44,718 bases of DNA. It comes from Rikenella microfusus (lineage in GTDB: Bacteria; Bacteroidota; Bacteroidia; Bacteroidales; VadinHA17). Positions 21,701-30,129 of the stretch are shown one piece after another (the stretch's first letter is position 1; the number at the start of each line of letters is the position of its first letter). The DNA lies in the NCBI GenBank assembly GCA_020722575.1, contig DYKN01000021.1, positions 1 through 44,718 on the forward strand, written 5' to 3'. Made by a program: the position numbers and the translations under genes. A model generated the notes under the pieces. The model did not search any database, was not told the DNA's origin, and saw only the letters and a list, made by a program, of their open reading frames with translations.

Positions 21701-24700
21701 CAAAAGAGAACTTGAAGATGAATAGCTTTGTATCTTCCATCCAGGATTAGTAGTCATAGATATCAATTTGAACAAAAATGTCCCTTGGCCATAATTATCT
21801 TGATTGCGCAAATACAATCTATATTTATTTGTCATAAGAACTTCAATGTCATCAAAAAGCAATTCATTGGTAGAAGACTGGTTGTACCCAGCTACAGAAG
21901 ATGTTATCCTATTTGTACCATAAATATCAGGAATACCATCTTTTACAATAGCACCATAATTAAGGCTATTACTACGGCTAACATTTTTCAAAGAAAAAGC
22001 CTGAACATGGAACAAACGATTCGTCTCACCATACAAATTTGTAGAAAGGTATAAATTCGCCTTAAATTCAGCTTTTTGAGAACCGAGAAGATTAGGAGTC
22101 AAAAATCCAGTATTTGTCAAAACAGATGTCACATTAGAATAGGTGCCAGAAGAAGGATTAGCATAGTAATAAGAAATTTGCCAATCAGGTGTACCTGCTT
22201 CAGCCTTGACATGGAATTGTTCCTGCACAACATCATTATTTGTTACAATAAAAGTATATGTCAAAACCTTATCATTTGTACTGCTAATCATCTGTGTAGC
22301 AGAAGTTGTCATCTCAAATCCAAGATAAACAGACGGATAGACTTTAATATTTGTAATAGCATAAGAATCTTCTACTTGGGAATAACCTTGCAAAGAAAGA
22401 CTATGCTTCAAGATAGATTCTGTCCCTGACAATGCGCCGGGCAAAGATACAGTCATCTTAACTTTTATATTGCTGCCAGAAGCAATATTGACTACAAGTC
22501 CGTTTGAAATAGTACTATTAGGAATCAAAATATCATTTGTAAAATAATGAACATCAGCATTTGCTGTACCCAATCTTTGCTGTTCTTTAAAAATAAAGTT
22601 CGCATTACTTCCACCCACAACATCATTATGTAATAGATAGCAATATTCATTGGTTTCTGTTTCTTCTATTTTATCACTCAGAGATTCCACTGAGGCATCT
22701 TTACCCCAACCCACTATCTGCTGGGTTTGCCTGTTTGAACAAGCCAAATCCGGAAGACCATCAACAATAATCCCCATTATATAGGAACAATCTTTTCGTT
22801 CCCATTTCGTGCTGGTCTGAAAATAATTTTTAAAATAAACTTTTGTTCCAACAATTGTTCCATTCGTAGCATCTAAAGTCAATTTAAGCGATTTGGAATA
22901 ACCGTCCTTATTGGTAAAAGTATAAGGTGATGCTGAATTCGTAATAATAGAAGTGATATTAGCCCCATCATTTGTGACAGAAAAATTCCAAGCAGGAGAA
23001 ATATTACTGGTTTTTATATAAGAATTAAAAACATCAGTATAAATACCTGTATTTTTCATGTAGAAAGAAGCGTTAGCAGGATAACCAGGCACAATCCCTA
23101 ATATATAACGGTTCGTATTTGGCAAAAAATTTGTTGTCACTACACCATAAGAAACATTTCCAGGCATGATAAAAGAATCAACCAAACCTCTTTTGATTTC
23201 GTTTTCAATCTGGCCTAAATCGCGTCTACTGTTCTTTGTCTCTGACATCCACATGAATTTCATATATAAAAAATTACCAACCGCACTATTCGTATCACCT
23301 ACAGAATAAGGTTTTGCATAAATCTTAAAAGAAAGATTTGTTGCATCATAAGCAGATAAATTAGAAACCACAAAACCTGTATTTGTAATAGAAGAGACAA
23401 CTTCTGTAGTTCCTACTTTTATAGAAATAATCCAATTTGTAAGACTTCCACCAAAATTGGTAAATATTCCTTGAAGTCGAAAAGATTCCACACTGCCACC
23501 ATCATTTTGTAATAACACTATTCCAGAATTTGTAAGCCCATTAATCGCTTCAAAATACCGTGATTGTTCGTAAGTGGAACTTCTATATTGTCCATCTCCC
23601 ACTCCCGCCACAACTAAATCCGGTTTTAATTCTACAGCCTGATTCGTAAAGACAGCCCGATCTTCCTGGGATGGGACCTCAGATGACCAAATATGAAAGT
23701 GTAGATTTTTCCTTTCATCAGGTGCGGCTGTAGGATCAACTTTTACAACAGCACGAACAATGGTAAATTGATTGGTATTTAGAGAAAAAGCCAGACATTG
23801 AGTGATAGCAGAAGTTATATCAATAGAATTCGTATAATAATGAATATGCCAATGGGAATCGTCTTTTGAACCTTGCAAATAAATCGTATCAGGATCAGTT
23901 TGACTATTATTTTTCACTTTCAGAAAATACACTTGTGTATCTTCTGAAACACTTTCCAGGCGAGTATAACCACTTTGCTCTACCCCAGTAGTCGAATAAA
24001 TATTCTCTCCAAACCAGGAATTGGTATCTTTTGCCACAATTAAATCAGGTCGTAAAATCTTATTATAAGGTCTCACATAACAAGCATCTCTATAAAATGG
24101 CTTAGACAAAGAAATCGCCTGAAATTTTAAATTATGCCATTGTCCACTTGGGACATTTGTTGTCGTTAAATATTTACACAAAATCGTCATAGATGTATGA
24201 CTGGAAAGAGGAATATTTGTTCCTAAAGCATTAGTTAAGGCATGTGTCATATCTTGCGCATTATTGGAGTAAACAGCAGTCCAACCATTATTCTGGATAG
24301 AATCCATGTTCAAATAAAATATATCATCATCATCACCATCATTTTGAACAATGACATTAAAGTATAAAGGTGTGCCTGGAACGGTTTTTTTAAGAATCGC
24401 TTGAGTAACAGAGGCATTGGTATAGGAATAAATATTTTCACCACTTTGAACAGTAAAATTATCAAAAGTTACAAAAACATCTGGCTCATATTTTTTAGCA
24501 CGATTAGACCAAAAGGCATAATCCAAACGAAGAGGATCATCAGAGATTGCGGTTTTTTCAGACTTGATTAAAAATCTCAATTTCAAATTTTCGCCAACTG
24601 AAGCGAGAGATAAAGGTTTATGAATAATAGCGATTATATTAGACTGATTTGGTGCAATATTAGAAAAAGAACAAGGCGGAGTAAAAACCTGATGCTTTGT

Positions 24701-27073
24701 TAAATTCGTATAAACCATTGACCAGGAAGACAAATTTCCAGAAACGATTTGTGTTTCAAATGTAATAATATCATTACTAATACCGGAATTTCTTAAAGCC
24801 AGAAAATTTGTATGATATTCTTCCCAATCTGATAAAAAGGAGTTCGCATTTGTACCTATTCTTTGCGTTAAAATGGTTGTCATTTTTTCAAAAACAGATG
24901 CTCCGATATAAGAATCCGCTGCATTTTTTTTTATTAATAAATCAGGTTTATATTTCCAACAATAAGATGTCATTTTTAAAGAATCATGAATGCCAGATCC
25001 TTGTCCAACATAAGAATATAAATAAAAAGTATAATATTCCCCTTCATGAGTATCAGGGGAAGGCGTAACTTCTACCCTAATATTCGTACCTACACCTGTC
25101 CCCAAACTCGTTACAAGATAACCGGTCCAACTTGTAATATTTGCAGTAATATCCTGAGAACCAGCATAATATTTAACATCAAAATTACCACCACCAGTTT
25201 CACCATAAATATAAAAATTACCAGACCCATTTCCAGTATTTTTTAATTTCACATAATACACACCCTTATTGGTTCCATCAGCAAGAATATAATTAGTCAT
25301 TGACTGGGTAACACCAAAAGATTCCAAGACGTTAGACCCGGCATAATTTAAATTTGTATTCATCGTATATAAAAAATCACCAGTATAATATTGGTATGCT
25401 TTCAAAGTAAAGCCATCAACACCTGGTTGGGCTCCAAGCCCGTCACTTTCAAAAACAAGTTTATATCTAAAATCCCATCCTGCTAAATATCCACCAGAAG
25501 TCGTATTTGTGAACAAAACAGCATGACCATTAGTGGCAAGAAACCAATTCGCACCAGCATTGTTACTTAAATACAATTTAGCTTTTCCATCGCCAGGTTC
25601 AGAATAATTAAAATTTGTTACCATTACTTCTTTGATTGTGGCGGCTTTAGGTGTAAAAATTAATTTAGCCGAATCTCCATGGGAACGGCGCATATAGGTC
25701 CCTTGCATCAAACTTACTGGTTGAGACCATAATCTCCCACCTGAGGAGTCATATTTTTGCACCATAATCCGATAATCATCAGATCCTCCATATTGATACC
25801 AGGCTACATATAAATTTGTATTATCACTTGCAATCCTTGGATTAAATCCACGAATATAAGATTCATTAGTAGAACGCTCTAATGTAAAATCGCCTCCAAA
25901 TTTTTTAACACCATCATCCTGCAATTTCATCATTTCCAATTGCCAGGAAGGGGATGCCCCCGCATCAGCCCATACTATGTACAAAAGATTCAAATAATCT
26001 TTTGTGATATCAGGATTTTTTTGTTCACCTGCCGAAGAAATGTTAACACGAATTTCAGGATCAAATCCTGAAGCACGATTACCATCAGAATATAAATATT
26101 TTCCAAGAAAAATATCATGATTGCCATTTCGTCGATCATTCCAAACTGCAAAAAAATTGGTGCCATTACAATCAATAGCTTGCACATTCTGATCTGCAGC
26201 CCCAGACAAAATAGTCCCTTTTGAATCTAAATCTTTTCCACCCCATACAGAAGATAAACCGCCAGAACTATTGGTTTGCCATCTTCGACCCCAAATTCCT
26301 TCATCACTACCTCCCCAATAATAACGTTCCCTCACAGTCAAAAAACTATTTCCACCATTTACCAAAATATCACTGCCATAGGAACCATGATCTCCAGTTA
26401 CATAACCATGTGATTCTCCGCCTAAGGACCCATCTGCTCGTACATAACGCAAAGATTCATAACCCCAACTTCCTGACCATGACTGATTCATGAAAGCGAC
26501 TAGATTATTTCCAATTGTATCACAGGAAGTTTTATATTGAGCGGAAACGGCAAATTTTGGATCATCGTATACATCTAATTTTACAGGACTACCCCACATT
26601 TTGGTTAAAGATGCACCTGTATCCTCAAATCGCATAGCATAAAATCTGCGATATTCTGTCTGATCTTCAATATAGACAACATAAATATGAGAACTATCTG
26701 CAATAGAAATTTTAGGTCTATAACAAGGATTGATCATGTCATCTAAAGGGATATTAGTAGAATAAATATGAGTTCCATCTTTACCTATTTTATCAAGGTA
26801 AATATGGTTGACTCCATCTTCACGGTTATCAGCCCACACTGCATAAATATAACCATTATAATAAGCAATGTCACCCCATTGATAAGACCAACTATCAGTT
26901 CTATAATAAGCGTGAATAAGTTCATTTCTAGCCCAGCCACCTGAACGTTGAAAATTATAAGAAGATAAATTTCCACTGCTGCTGAAATCTTCTGTAAAAG
27001 AAGGAATTTGTGCTTGGATGGCAGAACCAAGAAAAATAAAAAGACCAATATTCAATAATATTCTTCTTATCAT
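15713..27073 (-). CDS. Giant exported multi-Ig repeat protein (3786 aa) with FlgD/T9SS-like tail
   Basis: Nine bases separate this start from the stop of the PorV-OmpA gene; AGGA lies upstream of ATG 27073. Residues 1-21 are a signal peptide (LLNIGLFIFLGSAIQAQ). Residues ~25-560 are propeller-like, with repeated IYAVWADNRED, FFAVWNDRRNG and LYVAWYQYGG strands typical of sialidase-like or PQQ-like blades. About 22 tandem modules of ~138 aa follow to residue ~3603. Residues ~3607-3690 are a carboxypeptidase-regulatory-like domain (IHGFIKHVKDGSAIANATI, YYSINLYSSKYLYSI). The C-terminal ~90 residues form a FlgD-Ig/sorting-like domain: FPNPLSSGESG, ISIYDMHGHLVRNL, YYKLWDGTGNDG, SRGLYIMFIK. The domain order is the same as in the 4153-aa neighbour though the modules differ, so the two are paralogous partners. 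No catalytic residues are recognised. Confidence 0.9.
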   Translation of the reverse strand: MIRRILLNIGLFIFLGSAIQAQIPSFTEDFSSSGNLSSYNFQRSGGWARNELIHAYYRTDSWSYQWGDIAYYNGYIYAVWADNREDGVNHIYLDKIGKDGTHIYSTNIPLDDMINPCYRPKISIADSSHIYVVYIEDQTEYRRFYAMRFEDTGASLTKMWGSPVKLDVYDDPKFAVSAQYKTSCDTIGNNLVAFMNQSWSGSWGYESLRYVRADGSLGGESHGYVTGDHGSYGSDILVNGGNSFLTVRERYYWGGSDEGIWGRRWQTNSSGGLSSVWGGKDLDSKGTILSGAADQNVQAIDCNGTNFFAVWNDRRNGNHDIFLGKYLYSDGNRASGFDPEIRVNISSAGEQKNPDITKDYLNLLYIVWADAGASPSWQLEMMKLQDDGVKKFGGDFTLERSTNESYIRGFNPRIASDNTNLYVAWYQYGGSDDYRIMVQKYDSSGGRLWSQPVSLMQGTYMRRSHGDSAKLIFTPKAATIKEVMVTNFNYSEPGDGKAKLYLSNNAGANWFLATNGHAVLFTNTTSGGYLAGWDFRYKLVFESDGLGAQPGVDGFTLKAYQYYTGDFLYTMNTNLNYAGSNVLESFGVTQSMTNYILADGTNKGVYYVKLKNTGNGSGNFYIYGETGGGNFDVKYYAGSQDITANITSWTGYLVTSLGTGVGTNIRVEVTPSPDTHEGEYYTFYLYSYVGQGSGIHDSLKMTSYCWKYKPDLLIKKNAADSYIGASVFEKMTTILTQRIGTNANSFLSDWEEYHTNFLALRNSGISNDIITFETQIVSGNLSSWSMVYTNLTKHQVFTPPCSFSNIAPNQSNIIAIIHKPLSLASVGENLKLRFLIKSEKTAISDDPLRLDYAFWSNRAKKYEPDVFVTFDNFTVQSGENIYSYTNASVTQAILKKTVPGTPLYFNVIVQNDGDDDDIFYLNMDSIQNNGWTAVYSNNAQDMTHALTNALGTNIPLSSHTSMTILCKYLTTTNVPSGQWHNLKFQAISLSKPFYRDACYVRPYNKILRPDLIVAKDTNSWFGENIYSTTGVEQSGYTRLESVSEDTQVYFLKVKNNSQTDPDTIYLQGSKDDSHWHIHYYTNSIDITSAITQCLAFSLNTNQFTIVRAVVKVDPTAAPDERKNLHFHIWSSEVPSQEDRAVFTNQAVELKPDLVVAGVGDGQYRSSTYEQSRYFEAINGLTNSGIVLLQNDGGSVESFRLQGIFTNFGGSLTNWIISIKVGTTEVVSSITNTGFVVSNLSAYDATNLSFKIYAKPYSVGDTNSAVGNFLYMKFMWMSETKNSRRDLGQIENEIKRGLVDSFIMPGNVSYGVVTTNFLPNTNRYILGIVPGYPANASFYMKNTGIYTDVFNSYIKTSNISPAWNFSVTNDGANITSIITNSASPYTFTNKDGYSKSLKLTLDATNGTIVGTKVYFKNYFQTSTKWERKDCSYIMGIIVDGLPDLACSNRQTQQIVGWGKDASVESLSDKIEETETNEYCYLLHNDVVGGSNANFIFKEQQRLGTANADVHYFTNDILIPNSTISNGLVVNIASGSNIKVKMTVSLPGALSGTESILKHSLSLQGYSQVEDSYAITNIKVYPSVYLGFEMTTSATQMISSTNDKVLTYTFIVTNNDVVQEQFHVKAEAGTPDWQISYYYANPSSGTYSNVTSVLTNTGFLTPNLLGSQKAEFKANLYLSTNLYGETNRLFHVQAFSLKNVSRSNSLNYGAIVKDGIPDIYGTNRITSSVAGYNQSSTNELLFDDIEVLMTNKYRLYLRNQDNYGQGTFLFKLISMTTNPGWKIQSYSSSSSLLSLSDLSNGFYVTNNGGQRDYVDIYIVATNTNLVSGSGLRLSYGLNLKDYPSKMDSFSITNRLVKPAVYLGFKTSSLSEQKTITTNNHTISFQFIVTNKDLVPARFFVSAPSGNNDWSNTYYYDKNPDPLYTDYTNISPFVTSSTGYLTKLINGNIIEEFKIDLCLSSNIPGMSSNLFPVRAYTYKNHSISNHIAFGALIHEGTPDLSISNTQSHIVESHSTRDKIQIGQTNSYVVSLLNAETGGGRGLFMFDESLKIGDTTWQVQYFTNHLLLPDVTNQGYKLWLNANQTKKLTMQVVITNTNLISSSQLIIKNHFYLSNYSEQRSVYSAITNTLVKPGVSIYLKNISQATLYKTNNQRIFVKLAVKNTDLVNDRFIVKGSSGVTPWNTVYSNTNLITSFLTNTTGWTTRSLGAYAEDYIKCYIDLDSSLGGNTNRTFSFSAMSMADTSKTDTLFFTIFIIDGIPELKVSHNSIIYSNSPDKVKIETFETNTYVYILSNAAQKGSGEFVFRKTYSSKPHAVVDYSTNNWTSTIASSNLIKGISYNLAGGESRRIAMRVSLSNSCPSSTKILEYNQVYLKAVPGFVDKTYVTNVAVAPQMGLQYEDGTVATNYLVSTNNAQKNYTILLKNLDRVSEQAYFRCVTGNSSDWHLEFIRNTTGQTLTSFVTSLTGWLTPDLNYLQTESIRVELTLSSNLYGNTNYLVQWRASPLKNTNVITNLYLHVKIDAGQPILSVTNLTQSAVSSNSWFDKMEIDQTNTYIYRLKNSEPAGQGTFAFKEISRDALDNWTVEYFDGATKLSNLNAGYYFDLNAGETKNIRMNVTLTNTNLSSGGKLILNNLFYLSNYQVQYFKEFSITNKFVKPGVSITLDNISSSTVFWTNNQTEVIRLKIKNNDIENDKIIVSATPGLPGWFSVYSNNSSDITAQITNVTGWTSASYAGYSVDTIKLYLHLGSNLSGMTNKTFKFKAESLNNTQRTDTISFTVSIVDGSPKLDVYNFQSMSYSTNIYEKIEGFETNSYVYVLSNTATAGKANFVFQGTPVGDHGVFEFFTNSTTGAITNAGFSPVTLPDIQNGLVLSVPGNDRRLIKVKIHTTNAPSAELEKLDNFRFYLKGYLNSIDFTTIRNRTVSPNVSFAYSHTVAKTNVVFTTNHHSISYSLIIKNNDEVDESFRLKALGTNLNDWHLGFISTYNNQDITANVFSTNGWLTPELSAHASVQVDLTLTLSSNLKGKTNRLFAFAGAPVKNLTLKSNLYLSCNVIDGIPKLSVLNHNETDGIKFSTKSTNLVSFTYVLSNLAGDGVADFKFAEIEKSFYDLYNGTNISSNTGFKINYKTNGVPIVNTNFIVSIPGQSSVQVDVTLQYTNVDFLGKQLSLRHKLYLMDTASGIIYSMVYDSFSITNYLNNPYLSLHNAGYSTNVVAFNSITTNNQTISYIEVISNNDVINGTYHLSGSAGDINWGVQYIRLDTDQDISTDVANGVNIPIPAQSALRIQLNYTLTTNLLGGNTNTLSFKVENMADTNLKRQHTFFFAVIDGLPDIIVSDIQNQSKFGAGLYALSQQKAFEKIERSETNVYVLSLSNYAKEGGSAVFYVKLTNKIQTGSWSIKFYDAQTNLDITSNMTNGSYIRIKGKFATNLIAKVSSQLTNLSSSNVGFQFVLALSNYVFLRDVVAISNIGVAPQCEVGNASGNDKIWDFSDYKNAPGNFTTVQGSSIAFYFGVQNQDAVHEQFILKAPPGNSHFTVRYYLDGMNIVDLTPLITTTGYTTSQVAPNDFFRIRCSVTPTIDTALGGVYTNYLLAKPVKNTNITATNEVKVTVDYYLIHGFIKHVKDGSAIANATIVVHSAFGTSFKGKSDNNGYYSINLYSSKYLYSIQIDADGFVGKEISYFTGSRTNNLSVSLVPFNMNNNSLDLRLFPNPLSSGESGNFVYSVTKSGPVAISIYDMHGHLVRNLVDENKDPGVYYKLWDGTGNDGAFLSRGLYIMFIKTSEGIVRKKIAIK
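16265..25385 (-). repeat. About 22 tandem Ig-like modules in the 3786-aa protein
   Basis: After about six leading modules, two types alternate strictly. The first begins DGxPxL and carries KIExxETNxYVYxLxN and GxGxFxF. The second begins KPGVSI or SVYLGF-like and carries TNNxxIxxxxxxKNNDxV, DWxxxY, TGWLTPxL, LSSNLxGxTNR and a closing LKNT. The unit of evolution is therefore a pair of about 275 aa. The whole stretch is protein-coding; the DNA itself is not tandemly identical. Confidence 0.8.
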
Positions 27074-27082
27074 GAAATAATC

Positions 27083-29704
27083 CTACTTTAATAAGAATTC
27101 TATTCGATTATTTAAATTTTTTTCATTTTTATCTTTATTGTCAACTATTGGTCGCTCAGGACCATAGCCTTTGGCTGAAAACCGTTGAGCATCCATTTTT
27201 TTTACATTCACCATATATTTCAATATGGCCTCAACTTGTTGTTGAGATAAAGCCACACTGTTGTCATAATTTCCAGAATCATCAGTGTAGCCTTGAATTT
27301 CCACTTTATAATTAGGATATTTTTCCAGAATTTTAATCACGTCATCTAATATAGAAAAAGATTCTGGCAATAAAACAGCCGAGTCAGGTTTAAAAGATAA
27401 GGATGGAATATTGATTCTATAGCCATTTTCTGCTGATGTTACCAATATTCCCACTTTAAAAACTTGTTTCTCGGATTGTCCTATATTATCTGCAAAATCA
27501 ACTGCAGAGCAAACTACATTATAGACATCACCACTATGGACAATTCTGTTTCCATTCTCATCAGTCCCATCCCAAATAAGAGAAATATCCTTTTCATGAC
27601 CTGTCCATGTTTTAACAGATTTTTTACCTTTTAGTATAGTAAGTGTCCATTCTTTAAGACCAATGTCCTCGGTAATCTTAATGGAAAAGGTAATCGTATC
27701 ATTATTCCCATCGGCATCAGGAGTGAATTGCAAAGAACTCAAAGAGACATTTATAGCTGGATAAGTGTTATCAACCAACAAAGAGGAATAATCAGACTCA
27801 TATCTAACATGATCAACACTAAAAACAACAACTTTTAATTTATAATATCCATCAGGCAGAAGGTTGCCATTCATGTCATCACCCAACCATCTAAGAGAAG
27901 ATGTAGGTTTAGTTTCATTTAGCAAGATAATGCTTCCATTGTCCTTTTCCGCAACCAATTCCCAATGTTCTATCTGTTTTTTAGGAATAGGGAAACCCAA
28001 ATTCAGTACAATATTCTTATTTATTTCTTTAGAAAAATTAGTATCTGAAATATTCAAAGAAACCATCTGCGTGCTTTTTGTCATGGAATTCATTGAAGAA
28101 GAAGCCGCACCTACTTTGATTCTTAAATTTATGGGAGAATCCTGATAAGTAATGTTATTAGGATAGTAAAATGTAAAAACAGCATGGTAATCACCATCTG
28201 GCACTAAAACACCATTTTCATTTTTCCCATCCCATTCTACTTTTTTAAATAGTTTTTGTCCTTCCAATCCTCTCACTGCCAAATTGTTAGTATTCAATAT
28301 TTGGCATTTCCAAGATTGATAAAATTGTTTAGGCTTTTTAATCTGGACAAACTTAAAAACATCCCCTAAAGAACTCATAACGTCATTATTGACATCAACA
28401 ATGACAGTTTTTGGACTGGTGGTTAATTGGATAGGACCAAACATTTTGTCAATATTGTTTCCACGAACATCAACAGTTGTTAACTGTAAAAAATAAAACC
28501 CATCAGGATAAGATTTATCCTGATTATCCTTCCCACTCCATACAAGATTCTGTTTTAATATTTTTTGATCTTGTACAGGCAAATGCAATTTTTTAGAGAT
28601 GGGATTCCCCTTATCATCTTGGATAATATAACCCCATTCCTGTATGCCAGACCGATCTTTCAATAAGACCTCTGACTCTAAAGATTCATTTACAAAATCA
28701 TTATCAGGTGAGAAAAAATATTTGTGATAAAAAATACCTAAAGGTTTGACTTGAACTTCAGGTGGCAAAACATCTTCTTGAAAACCAAAAAAAGGATCCA
28801 ATCTATAAGAAAAAGAAACATCATGAACAGGCCCTAAATCGGCGAAAGAAGAAAAAACATAATCAAATTGTCCCCCGTATTTCTTTGCGCCAAAACCAAA
28901 TCGCATACCTGATAAAAGACCAAGTGACAATTCTGGAATGCCATTATGACCTATGCGTGCAAAAAGGAAATTTTGGAAAGCATATTCTGCACCAACATTA
29001 AGAATAAAACCAACATCTTGCACAGAAGATAATTGTGCTGCCACATTCACCTTATGCATATTATTAAAAGTTTTATAAACAGTATAATTGCCACCTACAA
29101 CTATTCCCATGGGGATATTTAATTTCGCGCTCCCTATTCCTATATTTTTTATTAAAAATCCAATCCCAATACCTGAAATTTCACTACGAGCTCCAAAATC
29201 CATAACAAATGCACCTGCCCCATCTTTATCAATATAACTTCCACTATATTTTAAAGTTAAACCTGCACTTAAAAGGTTAAAAAAGCTTCTTTTATAAGCC
29301 AAACCAATTAATGTCTCACTAGCTCCTACATACCCTATATTTTCATTTATACTATTCCATCCTTCCATTCTCGTCCACCAATTAACTACACCAAAACCAA
29401 CATACCCATTTAATAAAGGCAAAGTTGGTAAATCTAAGTTATAATCTCCAAAAAACTGAATATGTGATAATCCACCAAATTTATATTGATATCCTATGGT
29501 GACATCAGCTTTTTTCGGTTCAGACATTCCTGCTGGATTCCAAAAAATAGATTCAGGACCGCCTAAAATAGAAACATAGGCGCCTCCCATAGCAACAGGC
29601 CTCGCCCCAAAATCAGTTTCAAGTAACATTTGCGAAACCCCAGTAGATACTATTATAAAAAATACCAAGAAAAGAATATTGATTTTTTTTCGAGTAGAAC
29701 TCAT
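27083..29704 (-). CDS. PorV/UPF0164-like outer-membrane barrel with four FlgD-Ig modules and OmpA domain
   Basis: I place the start at ATG 29704 (873 aa), not GTG 29710, because GGAGG sits five bases before the ATG and overlaps the GTG. Residues 1-24 are a signal peptide (INILFLVFFIIVSTGVSQ). Residues ~25-325 match the PorV/PorQ and UPF0164 branch of FadL-like barrels: FGARPVAMGGAYV, ESIFWNPAGMS, GLAYKRSF and amphipathic strands ending in SFSYRLDPFFGF. Residues ~330-755 hold four FlgD-type Ig modules, each with a W(D/S/L)G...G..(D/S)G.(Y/V) turn. The last ~120 residues are an OmpA-type peptidoglycan-binding domain: GYTDDSG, KGYGPERPI and NLNNRIEF, with the binding Asp and Arg present. PorV carries type IX substrates at the cell surface in Bacteroidota; here the fusion could shuttle and anchor the two giants encoded next. 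Confidence 0.88.
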   Translation of the reverse strand: MSSTRKKINILFLVFFIIVSTGVSQMLLETDFGARPVAMGGAYVSILGGPESIFWNPAGMSEPKKADVTIGYQYKFGGLSHIQFFGDYNLDLPTLPLLNGYVGFGVVNWWTRMEGWNSINENIGYVGASETLIGLAYKRSFFNLLSAGLTLKYSGSYIDKDGAGAFVMDFGARSEISGIGIGFLIKNIGIGSAKLNIPMGIVVGGNYTVYKTFNNMHKVNVAAQLSSVQDVGFILNVGAEYAFQNFLFARIGHNGIPELSLGLLSGMRFGFGAKKYGGQFDYVFSSFADLGPVHDVSFSYRLDPFFGFQEDVLPPEVQVKPLGIFYHKYFFSPDNDFVNESLESEVLLKDRSGIQEWGYIIQDDKGNPISKKLHLPVQDQKILKQNLVWSGKDNQDKSYPDGFYFLQLTTVDVRGNNIDKMFGPIQLTTSPKTVIVDVNNDVMSSLGDVFKFVQIKKPKQFYQSWKCQILNTNNLAVRGLEGQKLFKKVEWDGKNENGVLVPDGDYHAVFTFYYPNNITYQDSPINLRIKVGAASSSMNSMTKSTQMVSLNISDTNFSKEINKNIVLNLGFPIPKKQIEHWELVAEKDNGSIILLNETKPTSSLRWLGDDMNGNLLPDGYYKLKVVVFSVDHVRYESDYSSLLVDNTYPAINVSLSSLQFTPDADGNNDTITFSIKITEDIGLKEWTLTILKGKKSVKTWTGHEKDISLIWDGTDENGNRIVHSGDVYNVVCSAVDFADNIGQSEKQVFKVGILVTSAENGYRINIPSLSFKPDSAVLLPESFSILDDVIKILEKYPNYKVEIQGYTDDSGNYDNSVALSQQQVEAILKYMVNVKKMDAQRFSAKGYGPERPIVDNKDKNEKNLNNRIEFLLK

Positions 29705-30120
29705 AGCCACCTCCCGTAAATTTCCGACTCCCGTATCTCCTTTTGCGTTACCTTACTGTTTGAGAGCTTGATGTTACATATCAGTCCAGTGGCTAAAGAT
29801 GTGTGGGTCTCCCGAATTTCCATATTTTGCATTTTATACCCTACTGTGATCTCAGACTTCGTAGTATTCCTAAATACTTGCCAACTTGCATTTAAGAATG
29901 TTGACTTTCGTGTATATGAAAACTGTCGTCTTCCTGAAAATAATATTATTTCAGGGTTCAATTCCTTCACTTGCGTTACAGCTTGGTATCTCTGCCTTCT
30001 GGCTTCATCATAGCAGGTAGCCCCACTAGGTTCAGAATTTGGTTCAAAAATATTGTCAAAACTTTCCTTAGGATGGATTTTCGCCATCTGTTCAATATAA
30101 ATTTTTATAGATTCACTCAT
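29701..30120 (-). CDS. Unknown 139-aa protein, first gene of the giant operon
   Basis: The ATG at 30120 has GAGGA at good spacing and a predicted promoter 25 bases upstream. Its TGA overlaps the ATG of the PorV-OmpA gene (ATGA), so the two are probably translationally coupled. That argues for a real gene, although I recognise no family. The protein has no signal peptide or membrane segment. It is polar and basic, with one CYDEARRQRYQAV helix-like stretch and a beta-rich second half (ASWQVFRNTTKSEITVGYKM, TGLICNIKLSNSK). Possible roles are a cytoplasmic regulator or a chaperone for the secreted products; neither is shown. Confidence 0.6.
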   Translation of the reverse strand: MSESIKIYIEQMAKIHPKESFDNIFEPNSEPSGATCYDEARRQRYQAVTQVKELNPEIILFSGRRQFSYTRKSTFLNASWQVFRNTTKSEITVGYKMQNMEIRETHTSLATGLICNIKLSNSKVTQKEIRESEIYGRWL

Positions 30121-30129
30121 AAAAAATCC

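Noticed and set aside
3239..27073. CRISPR or DNA tandem repeats within the giants
   Set aside because: Repetition is at protein level with diverged DNA and no constant short repeat or spacer pattern.
29705..29710. GTG start for the PorV-OmpA gene
   Set aside because: The GTG overlaps the ribosome site; ATG 29704 has correct spacing and forms the ATGA overlap.
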